Assembly: GCA_035552195.1 (NCBI GenBank)
Contig: DASZLU010000129.1
Coordinates: 1-64,000, forward strand
Source: CAIKMD01 sp035552195
Lineage (GTDB): Bacteria; Pseudomonadota; Alphaproteobacteria; ATCC43930; CGMCC-115725
DNA length: 64,000 nucleotides
Direction: 5' to 3'
Shown: positions 1 to 7,866 of the stretch, piece after piece
How positions within the stretch are numbered: position 1 is the stretch's first letter
How the letters are laid out: every line of letters starts with the position of its first letter
Translations under genes and position numbers: made by a program
The notes under the pieces: model-generated
Told to the model about the DNA's origin: nothing
What the model saw: only the letters and a program-made list of their open reading frames with translations
Database searches by the model: none

Positions 1-785
1 TCCTTTGCCCATTTTGACGAAACCCGGTGCCCAGATGGACGTAGGCCCTCATTGTAAGCGGGTTTGGCCGGGTCTGTTTGCTTGCGAGCGATGTTTTCGA
101 GATGTGACGACTTGTAAGGGTTTAGAACTTTGCGATTATCCGCTTTCGGGCGGTCCGATTTAGAAAGCCACCAAACACAGTTCACGCTGTCAGTAAGCCT
201 AGTGCGCTCGATCGTGACCCACTCTGCGGGAGAGGGCATTCGGGCGGGGTTCCACCAATAAAGATCTTGTGCCAGCTGAAAGCCTACTTCCTCGCACAAC
301 ATCTGCAGGACATTAAATTGATATAGCGATTTAGTAGGCCTGCCTGGGTTCCATGCGCCACCGATGTCAATGACTAAGCTGCCCGTTTCTTTGAGCACGC
401 GCCAAAAGCCATGCGCGAAATCGCTGAACCAGGAAACATAATTTTCAGCGGCTTCGTTTCCGTAGGCCTTCTGACGAACGAGCCCAAAAGGTGGCGAGGT
501 GACGATTAGGTCAACAGAATTAGGCTTTAGGACATTGTATAAGAGGCCCAAACTGTCACCGTGATACAGTCGCCCGCCGCTCTCACGATAGTAAACGCGA
601 GGGTTCTTGTATTTCGGCGGCGGGGAATAGCTCCCCTTCGACTGTCGAAACTTGGAATGCAAAAAGCGGATATAGGCCTCAGGGCTTGGAAATCGATTTA
701 CTTTTGCAATTGCCTCAATTTCGGCCACCAGATGCGATGGTAGGTCGATAGCGGTTCTCTTTGATGTTCGAGCCTGCCGTGGCAT
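1..785 (-). CDS. Beta-class DNA methyltransferase (partial, C-terminus beyond window)
   Basis: Modifies cytosine-N4 or adenine-N6 in DNA, most likely as the protective arm of a restriction/defence locus. Reading the minus strand gives 261 residues without a stop up to the left edge. Residues 96-100 read TSPPF, the catalytic motif IV, and about 40 residues later comes DIGGAWNPG, followed by GRPTKSLYQF, a stretch typical of the N4C/N6A family in which the catalytic motif precedes the SAM-binding motif. The SAM-binding FxG motif should therefore lie in the missing C-terminal part. ATG at 785 is chosen; an in-frame ATG at 809 would add eight residues, and a purine-rich AAGGGG sits between the two. 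It is divergent from the GHKL ATPase gene, with about 200 bp between their starts. Base composition is less GC-rich than in the genes after 7.2 kb. Target specificity cannot be read. Confidence 0.85.
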   Translation of the reverse strand, partial: MPRQARTSKRTAIDLPSHLVAEIEAIAKVNRFPSPEAYIRFLHSKFRQSKGSYSPPPKYKNPRVYYRESGGRLYHGDSLGLLYNVLKPNSVDLIVTSPPFGLVRQKAYGNEAAENYVSWFSDFAHGFWRVLKETGSLVIDIGGAWNPGRPTKSLYQFNVLQMLCEEVGFQLAQDLYWWNPARMPSPAEWVTIERTRLTDSVNCVWWLSKSDRPKADNRKVLNPYKSSHLENIARKQTDPAKPAYNEGLRPSGHRVSSKWAK

Positions 786-985
786 CCCCCGCTGCCCCTT
801 TTCAAACATGGACAAATTTGCTCGGTCAGCTGTACTGCCCAATCACATATTCAGTCAAGCTCTACACAATTCATTAGACCGAACCGGCGGCCCCGGGGTA
901 TTCGTAGTTGCGGGGAGTATCGATAAACGGTGCTACCAAAAGCATTGCATACGATGCTGATTTTCGTTGGGTGCGAGTTCTCTCA

Positions 986-3262
986 ATGGCTGACTTGCTG
1001 AGCTTTCTGACGGCGGCGCTCGCCGCTAACACTGTTGCCGAAATCGACAGCGCGATCGAGCAATTAGAGGCCCGGTTCGGCTCACGGATGCATTCCCTGC
1101 CGCTTGGCGGCCGCGCGAACAACCGCGGCATCATTGAGGTGGCGACCGATCCTGGTCGTTGCTTGATAGAGCGAGTGACGAATGCAACCGACGCAATATT
1201 GGAAAATGAGTTTCTTAGACACAAGGGAATTCCAGAGTGCCATTCGCCCCGTGAAGCCGCTCAAACTTGGCTCGGGGTACCGCCACAGGGCCTAAGCCAC
1301 ATGACGCCCGCGCAACGGCGGGAGCTCGCTAGAAGAATAAATATTGCCGTCGAGGAGGGAGAGAGCAAGCAATCGCGCACGCTCTCTATACGAGACTATG
1401 GTGTGGGGCTTACGAGCTCGGAAATGCCGCACACAATCCTGAGCCTAAACGAGAGCAATAAGATATCGAAGCGTTACCTTGCCGGAACGTACGGCCAAGG
1501 AGGCTCGAGTACTTTCGCTGTTTCGGAGTTGTCGCTAATCGTCTCGCGCAAACGTGAGGCCGACCACGTGTGTTTCACACTAGTCGAATATCTCGATTTG
1601 CCGGCCGACGAATTCAAGACTGGTCACTATGTCTACATGGTTCTCGACGACGCCGTAATGACACTTCCGGCATCTGAAATCACTTTCGAGCCCGGGACAC
1701 TTGTAAAGCATTTCGGCTTTGACCTTAGCCATTACAGTGGCGTGTTCGATCCAGGCAGCGTTTACGGCCTTCTCAACAGATACCTCTTTGATCCGATCTG
1801 TCCGGTTATTCTTCAGAATAAGATTGCAGGCTGGAACAGAACAATTAAGGGCTCGCGGAACAGCCTAAACGGCGCTGTAGATGAAGGCGACGACGGGAAG
1901 GGCCCAAGCATCACTCACACCGTGCCCAAATACATGGTGTCACTAGGTGATTGGGGATCTATAGGTATTGAATACTGGTTATTGGAAGCCTCAGATACGA
2001 ATAAAAATCCCGTGCGCGCATATGTTGATCACAATCGACCAATCGTCATTACGCACAATGGCCAGAACCAGGGCGAGCTCTCGCAGCGCCTTATAAAGAA
2101 GGAAATGGAATTCCCGTATCTCGCTGGCCGGTTGATCTGTCACGTAAATTGCGACGCTTTAACTCCCGAAGCGAAACGTAAATTGTTTACCTCCACTCGC
2201 GAACAGACGCGAGGCGGGTTCGTTTATGACGCAATCGTAGAGCAGATCGTCAACAGTCTCAAAAATGACGAAGAACTAGAGCGAGCAAACGATGAGGCGC
2301 GCGAAGCGAGTTTAAGAAAGAAAGATGAAGCTCACGAGCGCGAAATTCGTTCTGAGGTATCGCGTCTGTTGAGGCTTCACGGCGTCGCAATTGCAGAAAC
2401 AATGATTGGCTCGAGAGGTCAGGGCACAACGGATACGGTCACCGTCGAACGGAGACAGAGAACACCCCTGCCGCCAATCCCAATAACTGAGCCGCCGACG
2501 TTCGTGCAAATAGTGGGCCCGAAAGATAGTCCGCTTACCTTTTATCCCGGTCAACGCAAATACGTTCGGATAATCACGAATGCTAATTCGACCTACCACG
2601 ACGCAGACGATCTGACGAAATCAAGGTTCACCTTTATCGTTGGAGAGGGCCTTAAGCTTACCGGTACGACGCCTTTAAAGGGCGGCAGAATGCGAATGAT
2701 TGTCGATTGTGTATCGGCAGAAGTGGGCCAATCGGGTTCCCTCGCGATCGAGCTGAAGCGCTTCGGCGCACCTGGATTATCAGATGCGCACGAGTACATT
2801 ATCGTTGATCCTCCAAAAAAGACCGAACGTAAGAAGGTCGCAAACGTCCCAGATTTCGATGTAATCCCCGTAGATGGACCGGAAGACGCGAATTGGCGGT
2901 TCTTCCCTGAAGATGCCAATGCGTCCGATGTTGCTAGTGCTGCAGAGATGGATAGCGGCGTTCTTCGGATCTACTACTCGCTGGTTTATCCGCAGTTCGC
3001 GAGCGAGGTCCGATCGTTAGAAGTCAAGGATCCCAAGCTCGCTCGAACATTTCGAGCCCGCTACGAGGTTTGGCTCGCTGTCCATTCCTTGCTTCTTTAT
3101 CAAGATCAAGTGTCGCAAGAACAGGATATCACCAGCATATCGGAGGAAGTCGCGGAGAATATTGAGCAGCGTGAACGAACGCGAATTGCCGCTCTTGCGG
3201 TGTTGATGGCGAAGCGAGAAGCGTTGGTATCGGGGATGGCCGCGGGCTTGGAAGACGATTGA
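986..3262 (+). CDS. GHKL-type (MutL/MORC/Hsp90-like) ATPase, putative defence protein
   Basis: A 758-aa protein with an N-terminal Bergerat-fold ATPase. From ATG 986 the N box is E62-N66-D69 in ERVTNATDA, the G1 box is DYGVG at 137-141 and the G2 glycine loop is GTYGQGG at 167-173, so nucleotide binding looks intact. A lysine/glutamate-rich, probably coiled segment follows at about 450-500, then a proline-rich linker, a beta-rich possibly Ig-like segment at about 515-630, and a helical C-terminus. No nuclease motif was recognised. An in-frame TTG at 908 would add 26 residues; neither start has a strong ribosome site. MutL/MORC-like GHKL ATPases are known neighbours of restriction-modification genes, and here a DNA methyltransferase is divergent immediately upstream. 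The ATPase assignment is seen in the motifs; the defence role is inferred from context. Confidence 0.8.
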   Translation: MADLLSFLTAALAANTVAEIDSAIEQLEARFGSRMHSLPLGGRANNRGIIEVATDPGRCLIERVTNATDAILENEFLRHKGIPECHSPREAAQTWLGVPPQGLSHMTPAQRRELARRINIAVEEGESKQSRTLSIRDYGVGLTSSEMPHTILSLNESNKISKRYLAGTYGQGGSSTFAVSELSLIVSRKREADHVCFTLVEYLDLPADEFKTGHYVYMVLDDAVMTLPASEITFEPGTLVKHFGFDLSHYSGVFDPGSVYGLLNRYLFDPICPVILQNKIAGWNRTIKGSRNSLNGAVDEGDDGKGPSITHTVPKYMVSLGDWGSIGIEYWLLEASDTNKNPVRAYVDHNRPIVITHNGQNQGELSQRLIKKEMEFPYLAGRLICHVNCDALTPEAKRKLFTSTREQTRGGFVYDAIVEQIVNSLKNDEELERANDEAREASLRKKDEAHEREIRSEVSRLLRLHGVAIAETMIGSRGQGTTDTVTVERRQRTPLPPIPITEPPTFVQIVGPKDSPLTFYPGQRKYVRIITNANSTYHDADDLTKSRFTFIVGEGLKLTGTTPLKGGRMRMIVDCVSAEVGQSGSLAIELKRFGAPGLSDAHEYIIVDPPKKTERKKVANVPDFDVIPVDGPEDANWRFFPEDANASDVASAAEMDSGVLRIYYSLVYPQFASEVRSLEVKDPKLARTFRARYEVWLAVHSLLLYQDQVSQEQDITSISEEVAENIEQRERTRIAALAVLMAKREALVSGMAAGLEDD

Positions 3263-3289
3263 GAAAGCGAGAAGAGAACATCGCGTTCG

Positions 3290-3631
3290 TTACGGATCGA
3301 TAAAGCTTTCTAAACGTCCTTTCTTTTGAAAAAACTCTCTCTCCCGCGCAATTCCCTTGCTCTGTTCCCAGCCGTCAATCCGCAAGATGACGATTTCCGT
3401 GCAGCATTCCATGAACGCCTCATCGAAGGCCACCCAGTAGTCCGAGCCGAGCGTTGCCCCGTTTTCCGCCAATACGAGGTCCAAAGGGTGTGTCATTGTA
3501 ATTGGGCTATAGACAATTCTGCCCTCCTTGATGAGACGCGCGGCCGCTTTCGTTGCGGCATTAAACCGATTTAGGCGTACCGCAGGATCGGTATCCGTAT
3601 ACGGGCTTGCGAGATAAATAATGGGAGGCAT
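3290..3631 (-). CDS. DUF1937 family protein (nucleoside deoxyribosyltransferase-like fold)
   Basis: A complete 113-aa protein. It opens with IYLASPYTD, the signature of DUF1937 and of the related nucleoside 2-deoxyribosyltransferase-like Rossmann proteins, and carries a central SPITMTHPL and a C-terminal WEQSKGIAREREF helix, where the S..G...E pattern is typical of that superfamily. Proteins of this type cleave or exchange bases of nucleotides, but DUF1937 itself is mostly uncharacterised and frequent in phages. A GAGGG ribosome site lies about 9 nt before the ATG, inside the coding sequence of the neighbouring membrane protein, whose start is only 3 nt away on the other strand. It faces the 3' end of the GHKL ATPase. 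A role in nucleotide-based defence is possible but not shown. Confidence 0.75.
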   Translation of the reverse strand: MPPIIYLASPYTDTDPAVRLNRFNAATKAAARLIKEGRIVYSPITMTHPLDLVLAENGATLGSDYWVAFDEAFMECCTEIVILRIDGWEQSKGIAREREFFQKKGRLESFIDP

Positions 3632-3633
3632 GG

Positions 3634-4239
3634 ATGAACCCTCGGGCTAACTCGGTTGATCAACTCGCGAAACTTTACAACGTTGTAATAGGCGTCGCAC
3701 TAGCGCTCTCGATAAATACGTTGATCGATGTGCATGCAGCGTATTTCCCTGTCAAACCTGACTTACTGCCTCTATTTTGCGCCTTTCTGGTAACCGTCAT
3801 CCCCTTTCACCACGGTGCCAGCCGACATCTCTACGCTACGTATGTTGAAGACGGGGGAAGCACGCGGATAAAGAGCGGCGCTCTGGCGCTCGACTTTCTT
3901 ATTCTCTTCGTTGAAGGATGCTTATTTGTCGCGCTTGCCGCTGTAATAGGCAACCCGAGTGCTTTCAGCACAGTTATGCTGGCGCTGTTGCTGGTTGACT
4001 GTGCGTGGGGATTTCTATCGCACTTGGCATTTACCGGAGCTCAGGCGCAAAACGCAGAGCGAAAATGGTCAGTGATCAACTTGGTCGCGGCGGCGGTTCT
4101 CATACTAACAATCCTTATACTCCCGCGTATTTTTGCCGGATGGACAACTGAGGTGCAGGAATGCGTCGCAATGATTTGTATTCTGCGCTCTATATGCGAC
4201 TACGCGAAGACGTGGAAGTTCTATTTCCCTGATGCTTAA
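3634..4239 (+). CDS. Small polytopic membrane protein of unknown function
   Basis: A 201-aa protein with about five hydrophobic segments (near residues 14-33, 41-58, 86-108, 113-130 and 145-168) and no recognised family. Conserved-looking features are a FHHGASRHLY stretch after the second segment and the charged loop that follows. A strong GGGAGG ribosome site lies 6 nt before the ATG and overlaps the start of the divergent DUF1937 gene. Small membrane proteins are common effectors in phage-defence operons, which fits the methyltransferase and GHKL ATPase nearby; that role is inference only. The stop codon lies inside a 12-bp sequence that is repeated 47 bp downstream. Confidence 0.65.
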   Translation: MNPRANSVDQLAKLYNVVIGVALALSINTLIDVHAAYFPVKPDLLPLFCAFLVTVIPFHHGASRHLYATYVEDGGSTRIKSGALALDFLILFVEGCLFVALAAVIGNPSAFSTVMLALLLVDCAWGFLSHLAFTGAQAQNAERKWSVINLVAAAVLILTILILPRIFAGWTTEVQECVAMICILRSICDYAKTWKFYFPDA

Positions 4240-4292
4240 GAACGCCTTCCTGCGATAACGTTATAGCTATTCTCGAATTCGCTTAAGAACGC
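4234..4292. repeat. 12-bp direct repeats flanking a 10-bp palindrome beside the recombinase
   Basis: GCTTAAGAACGC occurs exactly at 4234-4245 and again at 4281-4292 in the same orientation. Between them is the perfect palindrome ATAACGTTAT at 4255-4264. The first copy contains the stop codon of the membrane protein and the second codes for the C-terminus of the recombinase. The layout could be a recombination or regulatory site, or the scar of a small insertion or duplication. Confidence 0.5.
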
Positions 4293-4935
4293 GGCCGATT
4301 GTGGCGGCATGCCATTGCTTGCCCCCCGGAGCTGGATAGCCTCTGGCATTTAACTGCGCGGCTAATTCCCTATAGGATGTCGCGCCCGCTGCTCGCGCCT
4401 CGCGAATTTGCCGCATTGCTCTCTGGGCCCGCGCGTCCGCTCTTTGTTTCCTTAGCCTGCCGCCAGTGGGATCACCGAATTTCTTTCCCGCTAGGCGCGC
4501 TCGCTGCTGTCCTTCCGCCGCTGCTATTTTGCGCTCGGTCATCAATGAGTGCGACCAAGTAATCGCTTCATCTTGATCGCGCTCGGTGCGCTCTCTCCGC
4601 GACAAACTGTGCACGTGAACGCCCCGTTCTCGTATCGCGCTCAGGGTCCCATGGCTTCGGGTAAGGCGATCTATCGAGGACACCAAGATTGTCGCTCGGT
4701 GCTGCTGCGCAAAGCTAATCGCTCGCCTACGTTCAGGCAGCACTCTATTCCATTCGCTACCAACTTCTCGATAGATGCGAAGGAGGCGGCCATGTGCTTC
4801 GCTCATGAAATGCTGCACACGTCTTTCCTGAGCCTCTAAGCTCAAGCCATGCATCTGTGGCAGTGTTGAAACGCGCATGTAAGCCACGTAAAGGGCACGA
4901 GGCGGCGGTGCGCTAACACGGCGATTGATTGGCAT
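4267..4935 (-). CDS. Serine recombinase (resolvase/invertase family)
   Basis: A 222-aa site-specific recombinase. The N-terminal catalytic domain has YMRVST, carrying the nucleophilic serine at about residue 23, then SLEAQERRV and the arginine motif SSIDRLTRS near residues 89-97. The C-terminus (about 180-222) is a helix-turn-helix of the type TSYRELAAQLNARGYP...ATIGRVL, which would bind the crossover site. The segment between the catalytic core and DNA-binding domain is short, as in resolvases and not in large serine integrases. Its AT-rich upstream region holds a 12-bp palindrome that could be an operator, and paired direct repeats lie at its 3' end. It converges on the defence-like genes and probably marks the mobile nature of this segment. 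No transposase or inverted repeats were found with it. Confidence 0.85.
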   Translation of the reverse strand: MPINRRVSAPPPRALYVAYMRVSTLPQMHGLSLEAQERRVQHFMSEAHGRLLRIYREVGSEWNRVLPERRRAISFAQQHRATILVSSIDRLTRSHGTLSAIRERGVHVHSLSRRERTERDQDEAITWSHSLMTERKIAAAEGQQRARLAGKKFGDPTGGRLRKQRADARAQRAMRQIREARAAGATSYRELAAQLNARGYPAPGGKQWHAATIGRVLKRIRE

Positions 4936-4944
4936 TTCGACAAT

Positions 4945-4956
4945 GCAAACGTTTGC
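4945..4956. promoter_or_regulatory. 12-bp perfect palindrome upstream of the recombinase
   Basis: GCAAACGTTTGC lies 10 bp before the recombinase start codon, at the edge of an AT-rich stretch of about 100 bp that is unlike the rest of the window. Its position over the presumed leader suggests an operator or a recombinase-binding half site. Only symmetry and position support this. Confidence 0.4.
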
Positions 4957-5540
4957 TTCTCAAATAATGTAGCATGTAGTATTATATATCATTAGAAACT
5001 ATTAAGTCTATCTAGTAAGTTATTGGCGTATAATGTGAATATATATTGTATTACCTGTTACATTTAAGTCATACGCGGGGCCAAACAGCTTTTTGCGACC
5101 TCGCCCGCCTGTTGCAGTTGGTACGCTGGCGCGGTACACCACTGCGTGGATCGAGTGAAGAAATCCGCGTAAATAGGGCCTTTGTCGGAAGCGTGTTATA
5201 CTCCCACCCTCTCCGCCAGCTACCCTCTAAGTAGCCGATACTCCAAAAAGTCCAGGGTTTCAAAGCGGTTAATCCGGCTGGCGCTCCACTTGTGTGCTAC
5301 ACTTGGAACGATCTGGCGAAATTTCCTGGTTTGCTGAAGGCCAATGGCCCGCCAGCGCCAATCAACGAAGGGCCATGCGAGCAAGATCAATAGAAACATC
5401 ACGTTTGCAGCGCGGATGGTGCTGGGCTCTGCGTGTCGGGCATAGCGTCGGCCGACCAACGCTGCTAGGACGACCGGTAGCGTGAGCTGATCCACTGCGT
5501 GCCACGGATATCGCTACGCGCGTCGTTCCCGCAAGAGCTG
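4957..5540. other. Non-coding or decayed stretch, no gene recognised
   Basis: The first 100 bases are very AT-rich and probably carry the recombinase promoter. The remainder has only short open frames without recognisable protein motifs or convincing ribosome sites. No tRNA or clear attachment site was found. It probably belongs to the same decaying strip as the macrodomain pseudogene to its right. Confidence 0.5.
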
Positions 5541-6043
5541 TTAATAGACCGCAAAATCCTCGGAAGAGAAACAGCAAAACCTTACGTCACATACCGATGA
5601 TGGGGTACGAACGAAGTCGCGGACCTCCGCGACGGCAATGGATGCTGCCAAAGCAATAGGATAACCGAAAGCTCCCGTACTGATCGATGGGAATGCGGTG
5701 GATTTAATGTTCTGCTCGGTCGCAAGCTAGGGACCGACGGTAGCACGAGGCAAGAAGCTGAGGCTCTTTCGATTTGCCGCCTCGCCATATCGGTCCAACC
5801 GCGTGAATGACGAAGGCAGCCTTCAATTTGTACCCAGGCGTGATCTTGGCATCACCAACCTCGCACCCGCCGAGCCGCTGGCAGGCTTCGAGCAGTTGCG
5901 GTCCTACAGCGTCATGAATTGCTCCGTCGACGCCCACCGCCCAGCAGCGTCGAGTTCGCAGCATTTACAATAGCCTCGACGTTCAACGAGACGATGTCGC
6001 CGTAAACCGCTCGCAAGGTGCCGACCATCTGAGATGCATTCAT
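5541..6043 (-). pseudogene. Macrodomain (ADP-ribose binding/deacetylase) gene with two frameshifts
   Basis: Three reading frames in succession give one macrodomain. The first frame reads GDIVSL..EAIVNAANSTLLGGG. The second continues VDGAIHDAVGPQLLEAC..GDAKITPGYKL..AVGPIW. The third gives STAFPSISTGAFGYPIALAA and ends SSEDFAVY. These are the hallmark NAAN, GGGGVDGAIH, TPGY and STGxFGYP motifs of YmdB/OAADPr-type macrodomains. The first break is in a G-run near 5943 (two bases short of the usual GGGG coding) and the second near 5729. The start codon overlaps the stop of the Imm50-like gene by 4 nt, so the two were cotranscribed. Either the gene is dead or the consensus has indel errors; the rest is well preserved, so inactivation would be recent. 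Confidence 0.75.
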
Positions 6044-6434
6044 TCAGCGGAGGGTTTTCCTGGTTCCACGGTGATCTGTAACTGCTTGGTGGTGATGGAG
6101 CCGTTCACCCCGTAGCTGGCGTCCCACTCGATGCGGAAGTACTCGTCTGCCTTGGCGATCTCTAAGCCGAAGATGATCCCCGGTACCATGTCGAAGTCGG
6201 CGCAGTTGATTGTGCTCGCACCCTCTGGGGCCAGAATGACCACTGCGTGCTTGCCGAGAACGAAATAGCCCTGAGCATCTACCTTATCCGTCATGTGTTC
6301 CAGGCGTGGATGCGCAGCAGCCCCGCTCCGTCGGAAAAGCTAATCTCCAGCAGATTGGCATCATGGAAGCGCGGCACCCGTCCGAACCAGCCAAAAAGTG
6401 CCTCGCCGCCGGGTATGTTATCCAAGATGGACAT
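6040..6434 (-). pseudogene. Imm50-like immunity protein gene with one frameshift
   Basis: The first frame, starting at ATG 6434, reads MSILDNIPGGEALFGWFG and ends after RIHAWNT at a TGA. The second frame takes over at once with MTDKVDAQGYFVLGKHAVV and runs to the end. Joined, they make about 130 residues with the length and order of the Imm50 family, which protects against polymorphic toxins. The break is an AACAC dinucleotide run, consistent with a 2-base insertion. Alternatively the second part could start on its own ATG (84 aa), but the first part would then be a fragment. Its stop overlaps the start of the macrodomain gene. No toxin gene is adjacent. The family assignment is from memory of the motif order and is moderately sure. 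Confidence 0.6.
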
Positions 6435-7260
6435 AGTTGATTGGGCCTCCAGACCTAGTTAGACGAGGATGTCGTGCCCGCTTGCTCGATATCCGCCTTT
6501 GGTCATCAACGGACCTAACCAGTTCGCGGGGTAAGTCTAACATTGCGCCGATAGCGGACGTGAGCGGCGCGTCGTGGCAGTGCTAGGCGTATCGGTGGTT
6601 CTTGGCTGTACTACACTTTTGTGCTCTACCGCGAACTTCGCGCTAGCCAAAAAGCGCAGAAATTCGGGACTTTTGGAGAGGAAGTTCGAATGCTTCCTCC
6701 GCCACTCGCCAACGCTCTAATCAATGACTTAGCCGCCGGGCACGGTTGCGTGGCCAGCCGACCCAGAAGGCCGCGTCCCTGGCTGCGGCCTTTGCGACGG
6801 AGCGTCGCTCCCCTAAGTCCCCGACATAGTCGCGGTCCTACGCAAGCGCCAAGGCTAAGAAGAAGATCGGTGGCTCATGGGAGTGCGAGCGCTGCGCGTA
6901 GGGCCGCCACTGAAGTCGGTTTCCGCAGTGCGGTGATATCCAGGTTCCTCTGAACCTCGCCGAGTGTTTTGGCTGCCCGGCTATCGCGTTCGACCCTGAG
7001 AGGACGAGAATCTGGGCGGTTCGGATTGCTTCCGCAGAAACGTGACACAGCTTCGCGGCGAGATCGCCCTACGAAACGGCTATGCAAGAGATGCACACCC
7101 GCATCGAGCCGCCCGCGATGCCGACTCAGGATGACGATCTCGCGGCACGCAGCGATTGACGGAACCGCGCCGCGGGCGCGCCGTTAATTTTCGACGCTTC
7201 ACACCGAACGAACCTTGCCATCCCGTGGCTGGCCTCGGCGCCGCTGCAGAGAGGTTTTGC
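6435..7260. other. Gene-free stretch between the decayed island and the aldehyde oxidase operon
   Basis: Several short open frames exist on both strands but none shows a recognisable motif, consistent codon use or a good ribosome site. The longest (110 codons on plus) is arginine-rich low-complexity sequence. The last 100 bases should contain the promoter of the oxidase operon. It looks like degenerated coding DNA, possibly the right flank of the accessory island. Confidence 0.45.
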
Positions 7261-7863
7261 ATGCCGAAATCGGACAATAGCGGCACCAAGCCGCGCCGCC
7301 GTGGTTTCCTCCGCTCGAGCGCATCCGCGCCAAACCGAGCGGCCAGCGATGGCGATGTTGCTGTGATCGAGCGGTCGCGTCAGGACGAAGCAGCAGCCAG
7401 CACGGTCACGGTGACGCTGCGCGTAAACGGTACCGACCATCGCATCGAGGTGGATCCGCGGACGACCTTGCTCGATGCGCTGCGCGATCGTCTCGATCTG
7501 CCGGGCACCAAAAAGGGCTGCGATATGGGTGCCTGCGGCGCCTGCACCCTTCATGTCGGCGGTCGGCGCGTCGTTTCCTGTCTGATGCTTGCCGCGTCCG
7601 CCGATGGTCAAGCGATCACGACGATCGAGGGGCTCGCGTCGGGGGACGATCTCCATCCGCTCCAGGCGGCGTTCCTCGAACATGATGGCTTCCAATGCGG
7701 CTATTGCACGCCGGGTCAGATCATGTCGGCGGCAGCGTTGATCGAGGAAGGGCGTGCGACCTCGCCCGAGATGATCCGCGAATTCATGAGCGGCAATATC
7801 TGTCGCTGCGGCGCTTATTCCAACATCGTCGCTGCGATCAAAGCGGCCAGCGGAAAGGGGTAA
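7261..7863 (+). CDS. paoA: Aldehyde oxidase 2Fe-2S subunit (PaoA/YagT-like)
   Basis: The electron-transfer subunit of a molybdenum hydroxylase of the xanthine oxidase family, about 200 aa. The plant-type 2Fe-2S cluster is bound by the CDMGACGAC..C pattern and the second cluster by CGYCTPG...CRCG. It starts a tight three-gene operon with FAD and molybdopterin subunits in the order paoA-paoB-paoC (3 nt to the next gene). ATG 7261 is chosen because it follows an AGAGAGG-type ribosome site; the frame is open upstream without a better start. The N-terminus RRRGFLRSS resembles a twin-arginine motif, as in E. coli PaoA, but the hydrophobic stretch that should follow is missing, so export is doubtful. 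It would pass electrons from the Mo site to FAD. Confidence 0.85.
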   Translation: MPKSDNSGTKPRRRGFLRSSASAPNRAASDGDVAVIERSRQDEAAASTVTVTLRVNGTDHRIEVDPRTTLLDALRDRLDLPGTKKGCDMGACGACTLHVGGRRVVSCLMLAASADGQAITTIEGLASGDDLHPLQAAFLEHDGFQCGYCTPGQIMSAAALIEEGRATSPEMIREFMSGNICRCGAYSNIVAAIKAASGKG

Positions 7864-7866
7864 GGG

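Noticed and set aside
5100..5300. A tRNA or attachment site next to the recombinase
   Set aside because: No cloverleaf could be drawn and no duplicated core sequence was found at both sides of the island.
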